A DNA stretch of 12,040 bases from JAISGQ01 sp045604945. GTDB taxonomy: Bacteria > Bacillota > Clostridia > Oscillospirales > Acutalibacteraceae. The stretch lies in contig JAZUPA010000200.1 in the NCBI GenBank assembly GCA_045604945.1, forward strand, positions 1 to 12,040. Direction: 5' to 3'. Shown here in pieces: positions 5,538 to 12,040 of this stretch. The notes beneath the pieces are model-generated. The model was not told the origin of the DNA and did not search any database. It was given only the letters and a program-made list of their open reading frames with translations. Both the position numbers and the translations under genes were made by a program. Positions within the stretch are counted from its first letter, which is position 1, and the number at the start of each line of letters is the position of its first letter.

Positions 5538-7781
5538 TTACGCAGCGTCGGAATTGCTGAGCGTATCGGAAGGGCTGACTGTATCGGTCGTGCTGACAAT
5601 AATATCGCTGCCGCTGACAACGCTGTCGGTAATGACTGCATCGGTGGGGGATACAATGTCAGAAGGCGTGACAACGGGAGTTTCGGGTATGGGCTCGTCA
5701 GCACCCTTTAATCTGAGACCGAATGCATTGACCAGCGATTCAACATAGGCATCGGCAATGACATCCTTCTCGTTGATAAGCCATGTTGCAGTGGGCTTGT
5801 AATCGTGGAAATCGGTCTCCACAAGAACGCCTATCATGCCGAGGGTTCCGGGGTCGCGGACCTCAGCATAGCCGAAGCCACCTGCGAGGTTCATGCCGTT
5901 TATTACCTGAACGCTGAGATTTTCGCCCTTGGGAGCGACCTTATTGAGACTGCTTACTATGCTCTGGGCATAAAGTCTGCTCTGTGCGCAGCCGGGGAAG
6001 TAGTACGCGCTGGGTCCGTAATGAACAGCGGAGCTTCCTGTTGCGTTGGAGTGGATAGCGATGTATATATCCGAGCCGAGACTGTAGGCGTGCTGTGCGC
6101 GGTCATAAAGGTCCATTGTCTTGGGAGCGATATGAACAACGCAGTCATAAGCCTGAAGCTTTTCGTAAATAACATCCGCCAGAGCTTCCATTTCAGCCTT
6201 TTCGCTGGTGCTGCCGATGATATAGGGATTGCCGCCCTGCTTTGAGGGAGAGAGGTAGATGACAGGGGTTTTCACTGAGAAGTCGCGGTCTGCAACAGGC
6301 AGATAGCTGTTGGTGATTGTGACGCTGTGGCGGGAAATATATCCTTCTATGCCGTCAACGTTGAGCTTGTACCATGTGACATCCTTGTAGCCCTTGCTGC
6401 CGCAGACGGTGTAGGTAATACCCGAGCGGAGGATAAGCACAGGGGTGGAGGCGGGGTTTGCATCGGAATAGAGGACAGCTGCCGCGTCATTGATGACGGC
6501 GGTTCTTGAAAGGTGCTTCGGTGTGTCGGTGACATAGGAGCTCATATCAACACAGGGGACAACGGAGGTTTTAGAGCTGATGGTGAGATAGGTGCCGCAG
6601 CCCCAGACGGACTTGCCGTTGTAGAGGATGTTGTACCATTTTACACCCGAAACGGTCTTGCTGCCGAGAACAGCGCACTTTGTACCCTTTGCCGCGGCTG
6701 CAACCTTTGCGTAGGAGGTACCTGCGCCCTTGCGCAGATTGAGACTGCTTGCATTTACCGTCGCAAACTGAACCCTTGTCATGATCTTGGGCTCTTCCTC
6801 ATCGGGTGCGGCAGTGGGTGCGGTGGTTGCTGCGGTGGTAGTGGTTGTAGTTGTTGTAGTGGTCGGTGCAGCAGTGGTTGTGGTTGTAGTAGTTGCTGAG
6901 GTGGTTTCTTCGGTTGCCGCGGAGGTCTCGGAAGCGGACGCCGAGGTTTCCGCTGAGGTTGCTGCAGTTGTCGTTGTCGTGGTGGTAGTCGTTGTCGTTG
7001 TCGTGGTCGGTGCAGCGGTGGTAGTGGTGACAGCGGCGGTATAGCCTTCCTTTATGGCTACATAGGAGCTGATTTTTGCGTAGCTGCCGCTGAACCAGAG
7101 AGTTCTGCCCTTTGAACTGTAGCTGTACCAGGTGATGCCCGATACCTTCTTCGAGCCCGTTACAGTCACAACAGCGCCCTTTCTCAGGGTGGTGATCTTG
7201 GAATATTTCGAGCCTGCACCGCTGCGCACATTAAGGGCGGTGGCGGTGATGGTGGCTCTTTTCACAGCGGTGATGCCGGGAGCTGCAGCGGTATATTTTA
7301 CATAATTTCCGCTGACCCAGCCGCTTTTGGTGCCGTATCTGAAGTTATACCAGGTGCCGCCTGCGGAGCTTTTTGCGGATGTAATAACCACATATGAAGC
7401 GCCTCTTCTGACAGTACCGAGCTTTGCATACTTCGAGCCTGCACCCTTTCTGACATTGAGGGATGAGGTGTTGACGGTGATTCTTGCAGCGCCGTTATAA
7501 ACGCTGTCAAGCTTTTCGAGCATCTCATCGTCAGCAACGCCGTCGGGGGTCAGACCGTTGAGGGTCTCAAAGGTTTTCACTGCGTTCTTTGTTGCGGTAT
7601 TGTAACTGCCCCCTGCGGAGGATGAAAGATATCCCAGGGCAATGAGCTTTTTCTGCATTTCTGCAACGCTGCTGCCGGAAGAGCCGGGAGCGAGAGCGGC
7701 AGAAACATCAAAGCCGCAGAAAAACACAGCAAGCACAAGAATCAGTGAAAATACAAATGTTGTTTTTTTCAAAGTTTTCAT
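5538..7781 (-). CDS. Secreted N-acetylmuramoyl-L-alanine amidase-like protein (PG-binding, 4x SH3, Amidase_3-like)
   Basis: A 747-residue exported protein. The start at 7781 is chosen because AGGAG lies six bases upstream; an ATG six codons earlier lacks a site. Domains: signal peptide 1-28 (Lys-rich, hydrophobic core, DVSA-A cleavage); peptidoglycan-binding domain about 30-95 (GSSVAEMQKKLIALGYL, FETLNGLTPDGVAD); SH3_3-type repeats near 101-165, 174-240, 338-402 and 425-491, the first three with LN(V/L)R.GAG; a Thr/Ala/Ser/Glu linker about 250-330; an Amidase_3-like domain about 504-692; and a Ser/Asp/Val-rich tail (SPSD, SGSD). The catalytic domain keeps Glu527, the AIHSN His577 and VETDFHD (654-660), but the usual DPGHGG is replaced by SPSKQGGN (511-518), so one canonical zinc ligand is absent. 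It should act on peptidoglycan outside the cell. It is co-transcribed with the SUKH gene. Confidence 0.9.
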   Translation of the reverse strand: MKTLKKTTFVFSLILVLAVFFCGFDVSAALAPGSSGSSVAEMQKKLIALGYLSSSAGGSYNTATKNAVKTFETLNGLTPDGVADDEMLEKLDSVYNGAARITVNTSSLNVRKGAGSKYAKLGTVRRGASYVVITSAKSSAGGTWYNFRYGTKSGWVSGNYVKYTAAAPGITAVKRATITATALNVRSGAGSKYSKITTLRKGAVVTVTGSKKVSGITWYSYSSKGRTLWFSGSYAKISSYVAIKEGYTAAVTTTTAAPTTTTTTTTTTTTTTAATSAETSASASETSAATEETTSATTTTTTTAAPTTTTTTTTTTAATTAPTAAPDEEEPKIMTRVQFATVNASSLNLRKGAGTSYAKVAAAAKGTKCAVLGSKTVSGVKWYNILYNGKSVWGCGTYLTISSKTSVVPCVDMSSYVTDTPKHLSRTAVINDAAAVLYSDANPASTPVLILRSGITYTVCGSKGYKDVTWYKLNVDGIEGYISRHSVTITNSYLPVADRDFSVKTPVIYLSPSKQGGNPYIIGSTSEKAEMEALADVIYEKLQAYDCVVHIAPKTMDLYDRAQHAYSLGSDIYIAIHSNATGSSAVHYGPSAYYFPGCAQSRLYAQSIVSSLNKVAPKGENLSVQVINGMNLAGGFGYAEVRDPGTLGMIGVLVETDFHDYKPTATWLINEKDVIADAYVESLVNAFGLRLKGADEPIPETPVVTPSDIVSPTDAVITDSVVSGSDIIVSTTDTVSPSDTLSNSDAA
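6810..7028 (-). repeat. Thr-codon-rich low-complexity tract in the amidase gene
   Basis: About 70 codons encode mostly Thr, with Ala, Ser and Glu, including two long runs of Thr and the repeated block TTAAPTTTTTT. Mixed ACC/ACT/ACA/ACG use and repeated internal motifs suggest expansion by slippage or recombination. It forms an extended, possibly O-glycosylated linker between the second and third SH3 domains. Confidence 0.85.
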
Positions 7782-7823
7782 ATTTTTCTCCTGTGTCATT
7801 ATTTTATGTATCCATCCGAGGTA

Positions 7824-7852
7824 ATTATATCAATTTTTACCTTTTCTGTCAA
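7824..7852 (-). promoter_or_regulatory. Consensus sigma-A promoter for the amidase-SUKH unit
   Basis: On the minus strand a perfect TTGACA (7852-7847) and a perfect TATAAT (7829-7824) are 17 bases apart. The expected start of transcription is about 36 bases before the amidase ATG. A full consensus match suggests strong, constitutive expression. Confidence 0.9.
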
Positions 7853-7890
7853 CATAACCCCCGACGGGTCAAGATTTAATACTGCGGTCA

Positions 7891-7919
7891 TTGACCTGCA
7901 TGACAAAAAATATTATAAT
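7891..7919 (+). promoter_or_regulatory. Sigma-A promoter for the three-lipoprotein operon
   Basis: TTGACC (7891-7896) and TATAAT (7914-7919) are 17 bases apart, about 30 bases before the GTG start at 7956. It is divergent from the amidase promoter, with 38 bases between the two -35 boxes, so both units could answer to one regulator bound between them. Confidence 0.85.
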
Positions 7920-7955
7920 AAATATATATACTTTCCTATGAAAGGGGCTGTGTCT

Positions 7956-8969
7956 GTGAGACGCAGATTATTATGCCTTGTTCTTGCGGTTTTTACCGTT
8001 TTTACCTGCCTGATTCCTGCGGGCTGTTCGAATTCATCTTCGTCATCCTCCAGGGCTGACTGGCCTGCTTCTGTTGCAGGTGTGGAGCTTGAAGCACCTC
8101 CCATGAGGGTGGTGTGCCTTTCCAACAACGTAATCGAAATCGCCTGCGTAATAGGCTATTCCTCTCAGATAGTGGGGCGCTCCTACGACTGCGATTACTA
8201 TCAGGTGGCATCCCTTACCGCCTGCGGTACCACCGCAAGTCCCTCTGTCAGCGCAATAAAGGCTCTTGAGCCTGACCTGATAATCACCGATAAGACAACT
8301 CCCGATGAGATTCTCTATGAGCTTTCCGCAACGGATATAATCATACTCGAAAAGGCTGACAGCCGCTCGTCCCTTGTATCCCTTTATGAGGATATAGGAA
8401 CGATATTCGGCGGTGCCTCCACGGGAAAGGCAAAGGGAAAGAATACCGTTGACATGCTTCTTATGAAGCTTGATGACATCGCAAGACTTGTATATTCCGA
8501 AGAGGAGGTATATGTCTGCGTTGTGCTCAATGATAATGTAACCCAGTGCGCCACAGGTGATACACTTACGGAGATGCTCATAGAGATGGCAGGAGGAATG
8601 AACGCCGCCACCGACGGAAAGAACAACAAGTTCGACCTTGATGACCTGCGGGACGCTGACCCCTCGGTGCTCGTCTGTCCCCCTACGGCACACTCCTCCA
8701 TGTATGCAAAGCGCGAGCTTCTTGAAACCACCGCAATGCAGACCCAGCAGCTTTACAGTCTTGATGTTTCCCTGCTGGATGTCCAGTGCTACGATATGAT
8801 AGAGTTTGTGTGGCGCCTTGCCCATATTCTCCACCCCGATATAGTCACTGAGGAAATAATGCCCTCCGACTATGTGGACGAAAAGGAGGAGGACGTGGTT
8901 CATTTCATGAGCGGTGAGGAATACGAGGAGTACATGAAGGAAAAGGAAGAAGAGAAAGAGGAAGACTGA
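7956..8969 (+). CDS. Solute-binding lipoprotein, BtuF/FecB-like (Peripla_BP_2 type)
   Basis: A 337-residue lipoprotein. The GTG at 7956 is chosen because AAAGGGG (7941-7947) lies 8 bases upstream and the product then opens with VRRRLLCLVLAVFTVFTCLIPAGC, a lipoprotein signal with Cys24 as the lipidated residue; ATG at 7938 lacks a site, and a frame reaching back to 7806 would run through the promoter. A Ser-rich tether follows. The mature part begins PMRVVCLSNNVIEIACVIGYSSQIVGRS, then SVSAIKALEPDLIITDKTTP, the pattern of cobalamin/ferric-siderophore binding proteins, and later LTEMLIEMAGGMNAATDG, the usual second-lobe helix. The C-terminus is a Lys/Glu-rich tail, EEYEEYMKEKEEEKEED. No ABC permease or ATPase is adjacent, so it may serve a distant transporter or have become a binding or sensing protein. 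The ligand is not predictable. It heads an operon with two more lipoproteins. Confidence 0.85.
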   Translation: MRRRLLCLVLAVFTVFTCLIPAGCSNSSSSSSRADWPASVAGVELEAPPMRVVCLSNNVIEIACVIGYSSQIVGRSYDCDYYQVASLTACGTTASPSVSAIKALEPDLIITDKTTPDEILYELSATDIIILEKADSRSSLVSLYEDIGTIFGGASTGKAKGKNTVDMLLMKLDDIARLVYSEEEVYVCVVLNDNVTQCATGDTLTEMLIEMAGGMNAATDGKNNKFDLDDLRDADPSVLVCPPTAHSSMYAKRELLETTAMQTQQLYSLDVSLLDVQCYDMIEFVWRLAHILHPDIVTEEIMPSDYVDEKEEDVVHFMSGEEYEEYMKEKEEEKEED

Positions 8970-8988
8970 TTTCTGCGGAGGTTTTGCT

Positions 8989-10554
8989 GTGAAAAGATTA
9001 TTTATCTTTGTTCTCTGTGTTTCGGCTTTTGTCCTGATGCCGGGCTGTGAGCAGGAGATAGACCTTTCCATGCTGCTGGCGTCAGGCTCCGATATCGCCC
9101 CTGTTATGGGTACTCTGTCTGAGCAGGATGCAGCGGAATATCTGCTGATTACAGATGAGGCCTCTGAAAATTTCGGGCTGCTTTCACCATACATAGGAAA
9201 ATATACCGCTCAGGGCAGCGTTTCCTACGCCTGCTATGACGGATATATTTCGCCCGATGATGCACTGAGGGTAAACCGCTCCCTTTCCGATTCCGACCTT
9301 GTTCCTGCGGAGGAGCTGTACCTTCGGGCGGCGGACAGTCCGAAGCTGAGGGTATCCCCCGCCGCCGACAGCGAGACCGCAGCCCTTGTTTCAGGGGATG
9401 AAATATATCCCGTTCTGTCGGTGTCCTTTACGGATGCACTGTATTATTCCGTCAGCACAGAGAGCGGCAGAGGATATATCCGCTCGGATGCGGTCAGGGT
9501 AAGCAGCGAGCTGGCAGAGCTTGAGTTCTGCAGACTGATGGAGAAATATAAGCCTGTAGGGGCTCAGATGACAATAATCGACAACGGTCAGATACGCACC
9601 TCCTGCGCATGGGGACTTGCGGATACGGAAAACAACAGGGAAATGACCGTTGATACAACCATCCGCGCAGCCTCCCTTTCCAAGCTGCTTTTCGGCATGG
9701 AAGCCCTGAAGCTCAGGGAAGAGGGGGTAATTGACCTGGATGCGGGAATAGGCACATACTGGGGCGTTGAAGGGCTCAGCGAGAATGTGACCCTGCGGTC
9801 GGTGATGAATCACACCTCATCCATAAAGAGCCTCAGCGAATATCCCGATGCAGAGGAGCTTCGAGAGCTGATGCAGAGGAAAAAGTTCCTTGTATCCTCG
9901 GAGAAGACAGGCACGGAAAAAGCCTGGAGATACAATAATTTTGCCGTCGGCGTCGGCGGTGCGACCCTTGAGGTCGCCGCAGGATGCACCATGCAGACTT
10001 ACGCATCGGAAAAGTTTTTTGCGCCGATGGGAATAGATGCAGCCTACGGAGCAGCGGCGCTCCCCGAAGGGGTCAGCGATGCGGTGCTTTATTCCTCCAA
10101 GGGCGGCTTGTCGGAGGATTATCTCAAAAGCCTTGAATATTCCCTCAGCGATACACCGGGAGATAATTCCCGCTTTTTCTGCGGGGGTCTTCACATAAGC
10201 TCCGAGGACTATGCAAAGCTGCTGGTGATGCTGATAAATGACGGAGAGTATGAAGGGGAGCGGATTCTTTCGGCGGATTCTGTTGCCGAAATGGAAACAC
10301 CCTGCTTTGAGGTAAGCGACCCGTCGGGAAGCTTTTCCCAGTGCCTTGTCCTGAGAAAGGACGAAATATACGGCAGAAATCTTTACTATCATTCGGGCAA
10401 CGCCTACGGAACGGTTGCCCTTGCAAGCTATGACCCCGAAAGCGGCGACGGCGTTGTGATAATCGCAACGGGAATGAGTACCGCCACCGATGATAACGGC
10501 ATCTACAGAATATGCAACGGGGTGTCGGGGACGATGTACGAAGAGATTCTGTAA
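8989..10554 (+). CDS. Serine beta-lactamase-fold hydrolase, lipoprotein with SH3-like region
   Basis: A 521-residue exported protein beginning with GTG; GGAGG lies 8 bases upstream and 19 bp separate it from the preceding stop. The N-terminus MKRLFIFVLCVSAFVLMPGC gives a lipobox with Cys20. Residues about 108-173 (LYLRAADSPKLRVSPAADSETAALVSGDEIYPV, YYSVSTESGRGYIRSDAVRV) resemble a bacterial SH3 domain. Residues about 178-510 are a beta-lactamase/PBP4-like (PF00144) domain with the nucleophile motif SLSK (Ser229, Lys232), YNN (315-317) and HSG (468-470), the counterparts of SxxK, YxN and KTG. NHTSSI and FFCGGLHISSEDYAKLL are further family landmarks. All catalytic elements are present. Such proteins act as D,D-peptidases, esterases or D-amino-acid peptidases on the cell surface; true beta-lactamase activity is not implied. 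The context suggests peptidoglycan or peptide trimming at the membrane surface. Confidence 0.9.
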   Translation: MKRLFIFVLCVSAFVLMPGCEQEIDLSMLLASGSDIAPVMGTLSEQDAAEYLLITDEASENFGLLSPYIGKYTAQGSVSYACYDGYISPDDALRVNRSLSDSDLVPAEELYLRAADSPKLRVSPAADSETAALVSGDEIYPVLSVSFTDALYYSVSTESGRGYIRSDAVRVSSELAELEFCRLMEKYKPVGAQMTIIDNGQIRTSCAWGLADTENNREMTVDTTIRAASLSKLLFGMEALKLREEGVIDLDAGIGTYWGVEGLSENVTLRSVMNHTSSIKSLSEYPDAEELRELMQRKKFLVSSEKTGTEKAWRYNNFAVGVGGATLEVAAGCTMQTYASEKFFAPMGIDAAYGAAALPEGVSDAVLYSSKGGLSEDYLKSLEYSLSDTPGDNSRFFCGGLHISSEDYAKLLVMLINDGEYEGERILSADSVAEMETPCFEVSDPSGSFSQCLVLRKDEIYGRNLYYHSGNAYGTVALASYDPESGDGVVIIATGMSTATDDNGIYRICNGVSGTMYEEIL

Positions 10555-10569
10555 GGAAGGGGATAAAGG

Positions 10570-11418
10570 GTGAAAAGATTTGTTTTATACGTTCTTGCGG
10601 CGGCAGTGCTTTTGCTGAGCGCCTGTTCGGGGAATGTGGGATTTCAGAGCATAGTGACGGATACCGATATATCCGAAATATCGGAAAGTGACGCAGCGGC
10701 AATGCAGACAGAGCCCGAAAGGGACGAAAACGGCGTGCTGGTATCCTTCCTTCCCATGCTCGAGCAGTACCCCTATATGGTGGGCTGGATAACCGTGCCG
10801 GGAACCATTATCGATTACCCCGTTGTGCAGGGCTATGACAACGACTGGTTCCTGACCCACGACTACAAGGGCGACTCCAGCCGAAACGGCGCTATCTATC
10901 TTGATTTCCGCGTGGATTTTGAATACGGCAACATCTCCCGTAATGTCGTTATCCACGGCCATCACATGAAGAGCGGCGTTATGTTTGCAAATCTCGTAAA
11001 GTACGATGACCCTGAATTTCTGAAGGCTAACCACATTGTGCGCTTTGATTCCATGTACGATGAAAGCCGATGGGTCATCTTTGCCGTTATGAAGATAGAC
11101 GCCTACGGCGGCAGGAACGGCATGCCTTCCTTTGATTTCATGAAATGCTCCTTTTCAGGCGATGAGGAATTTGCAGAGTACGTTGCGGATATCCGCGCGC
11201 GCTCTGTGTACGATACCTCGGACATTGTGGAGGTTGCGGATACCGACAGCATAATCACCATGTCCACCTGCTCCTATGAATTCGACAACTGCCGCACTGT
11301 TCTTGTAGCCCGAAAGGTGCGCGAAGGGGAGAGCTTTGATTTTTCCGGCCTTTCCTTTGCAGAGGAATGTATCATGCCCGAGGCATGGGGAGAATGGACA
11401 GGCTCTCTTGCGGGATGA
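10570..11418 (+). CDS. Class B sortase carrying a lipoprotein signal
   Basis: A 282-residue transpeptidase starting with GTG, 15 bp after the hydrolase stop and behind GGAAGGGG. The sortase B fold is clear: MVGWITVPGTIIDYPVVQGYDNDWFLTHDY (70-99), SRNGAIYLDFR, VVIHGHHMKSGVMFANLVKYDDPEFL with the catalytic His131, and the helix FAEYVADIRARSVYDTSD typical of class B, then IITMSTCSYEFDNCRTVLVARKV with catalytic Cys234 and Arg242. All three catalytic residues are present. Unusually, the N-terminus MKRFVLYVLAAAVLLLSAC is a good lipobox (L-S-A-C, Cys19) rather than the simple membrane anchor of most sortases, so the enzyme is probably lipid-anchored. Class B sortases attach specific proteins to peptidoglycan or polymerise pilins. 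No protein in this window has an obvious C-terminal sorting signal, so its substrate must lie elsewhere or be atypical. Confidence 0.92.
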   Translation: MKRFVLYVLAAAVLLLSACSGNVGFQSIVTDTDISEISESDAAAMQTEPERDENGVLVSFLPMLEQYPYMVGWITVPGTIIDYPVVQGYDNDWFLTHDYKGDSSRNGAIYLDFRVDFEYGNISRNVVIHGHHMKSGVMFANLVKYDDPEFLKANHIVRFDSMYDESRWVIFAVMKIDAYGGRNGMPSFDFMKCSFSGDEEFAEYVADIRARSVYDTSDIVEVADTDSIITMSTCSYEFDNCRTVLVARKVREGESFDFSGLSFAEECIMPEAWGEWTGSLAG

Positions 11419-11444
11419 TTTTTCTGTGTGACGTCAAATCACTG

Positions 11445-11473
11445 TTGATTATCGCGGATTTTAATGCTATTAT
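11445..11473 (+). promoter_or_regulatory. Sigma-A type promoter for the small membrane protein gene
   Basis: TTGATT (11445-11450) and TATTAT (11468-11473) are 17 bases apart, about 40 bases ahead of the ATG at 11513. It shows that the last gene is independently transcribed. No terminator hairpin was found between the sortase stop and this promoter; only a short TGACGTCA palindrome (11429-11436) lies there. Confidence 0.7.
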
Positions 11474-11512
11474 GATTTCGGATGATAATTTATATATCGG
11501 AGGTTGAGTTTT

Positions 11513-11971
11513 ATGTCTGAAGAATATAAGAATTTCAATGAGTACGAAGCAGCTCCCGAAGAGCCTGCGGAAGAAAAGCCCGAAGCAGCCGAAGCTGCCG
11601 CTCCCGATCCCAATCCCCCTACAGGCTGGGCTCCCGGCTTTGATGAGAAGAATTCCACCTCTGTGGAAAAATCCAGCGCAATGGGTATTATTTCAATAAT
11701 CCTCTCCATTGCAGGCTGGTGCTACGGAATCCCCTCCTTTATCGGTATCTTTGTCGGTCTTTCCGCATACAGAAGCAACAAGTTCGATGTAACCGCAAAG
11801 GTCGGTCTCACCGCATGTATCCTCATGTGCATCCTCTGGGGCGCAATGATCGCATTCTATGTTTTCACCCCCACAGGCAGAGCGATGATGGCAGAAATCA
11901 TGGAGGAATTCAACCGCCAGATGGCTGAGGCGATGAGCGGTACGGATATATATTATCTGTTTGTAAGATAA
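11513..11971 (+). CDS. Small DUF4190-like membrane protein, 152 aa
   Basis: The function is not known. The N-terminal 55 residues are acidic and rich in Glu, Ala and Pro (APEEPAEEKPEAAEAAAPDPNPPTGWAPG), likely disordered and cytoplasmic. Two hydrophobic segments follow: about 58-83 (GIISIILSIAGWCYGIPSFIGIFVGLSAY) and about 94-118 (AKVGLTACILMCILWGAMIAFYVF), joined by the loop RSNKFDVT. The pattern 'G..S..L...G......G..G......' with two helices is like DUF4190/DUF4870-type small membrane proteins. A C-terminal amphipathic segment (RAMMAEIMEEFNRQMAEAM) follows. The ATG at 11513 has GGAGG nine bases upstream; a TTG three codons earlier overlaps that spacing and is less likely. It has its own promoter and is probably separate from the lipoprotein operon. 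Confidence 0.75.
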   Translation: MSEEYKNFNEYEAAPEEPAEEKPEAAEAAAPDPNPPTGWAPGFDEKNSTSVEKSSAMGIISIILSIAGWCYGIPSFIGIFVGLSAYRSNKFDVTAKVGLTACILMCILWGAMIAFYVFTPTGRAMMAEIMEEFNRQMAEAMSGTDIYYLFVR

Positions 11972-12040
11972 GCTTATGCTGACCCCGCCGCACCGTTACG
12001 GAAGTCGGAGGCCAAGCGGGCTTAGGAAGACAATGTCATA
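11972..12040. other. Unassigned right edge
   Basis: These 69 bases are GC-richer than the preceding spacer and contain a small CCGT-T-ACGG palindrome (11993-12001), but no terminator with a U tract. No gene start or known RNA motif was recognised. A short open frame on the minus strand enters from the right edge and stops at 11996, which is too short to support as a gene end. Confidence 0.3.

Noticed and set aside
5538..5700. Cell-wall sorting signal at the C-terminus of the amidase
   Set aside because: The tail has Ser/Asp/Pro repeats but no LPxTG-like motif, hydrophobic helix or basic end, so it is not a visible sortase substrate.
5522..5704. N-terminal extension of the SUKH protein into the amidase gene
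   Set aside because: The extra residues are out-of-frame translation of the amidase tail; the ATG at 5521 has a strong ribosome binding site.
6781..7044. Plus-strand frame encoding long Val/Ala runs
   Set aside because: It is the complement of the Thr-rich linker of the amidase and merely mirrors the ACN repeats.
8043..9194. 383-residue minus-strand frame opposite the solute-binding protein
   Set aside because: It lies antisense to a well-supported operon, crosses the gap between two genes, and its translation shows no domain pattern.
11972..12040. Structured RNA gene at the right edge
   Set aside because: I could not match the bases to tmRNA, RNase P, SRP or a tRNA, and the window ends before structure could be judged.

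Overview
The window most resembles a low-to-mid GC Gram-positive gut anaerobe of the class Clostridia, probably Oscillospiraceae/Ruminococcus-like. This is inferred from strong AGGAGG-type ribosome binding sites, frequent GTG/TTG starts, sigma-A type promoters, lipoprotein signal peptides, a class B sortase, a multi-SH3 amidase of clostridial style and hairpin-rich intergenic repeats. No rRNA, tRNA, CRISPR array, transposase or phage gene was seen.

Layout. 1-652 (minus) is the N-terminal part of DNA polymerase I, cut by the window edge. 653-877 is an array of small hairpins that looks like a dispersed intergenic repeat. 878-1672 (minus) is a short-chain dehydrogenase. 1673-1884 is a divergent regulatory region with a promoter facing each way and a dense cluster of dyads. 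1885-3251 (plus) is a PadR-type repressor overlapping by one base a HAAS/DUF1700-like membrane protein with a poly-aspartate loop. 3256-3971 (minus) holds two half-length TauE/SafE membrane proteins overlapping by 4 bp; the first has its Shine-Dalgarno sequence inside a 10-bp hairpin. 4038-4288 is a MITE-like palindromic element with 44-bp terminal inverted repeats. 4284-4508 (minus) is a small hypothetical gene whose stop codon lies in the end of that element. It is divergent from an XRE-family regulator at 4662-4973 (plus), which is followed by a strong terminator.

5045-7781 (minus) is a two-gene unit: a secreted peptidoglycan amidase (PG-binding domain, four SH3 domains, Thr-rich linker, Amidase_3-like domain) followed 16 bp later by a SUKH (SMI1/KNR4) protein. 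7782-7955 is a divergent control region with two well-formed promoters. 7956-11418 (plus) is a three-gene operon in which every product carries a lipoprotein signal: a solute-binding protein of the BtuF/FecB type, a beta-lactamase-fold serine hydrolase with an SH3-like region, and a class B sortase. 11513-11971 (plus) is a small two-helix membrane protein with a Pro/Glu/Ala-rich N-terminus. The last 70 bases hold nothing that I could identify.

The second half of the window is therefore a cell-envelope locus: wall hydrolase, wall- or peptide-directed hydrolase, sortase and solute-binding lipoprotein around one divergent promoter region. The most unusual points are the lipoprotein-type sortase B, the half-size TauE/SafE pair with a sequestered ribosome binding site, the amidase lacking the usual first zinc-binding His together with a SUKH partner, and the two hairpin-rich intergenic elements. 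I did not find a clear-cut new defence system.
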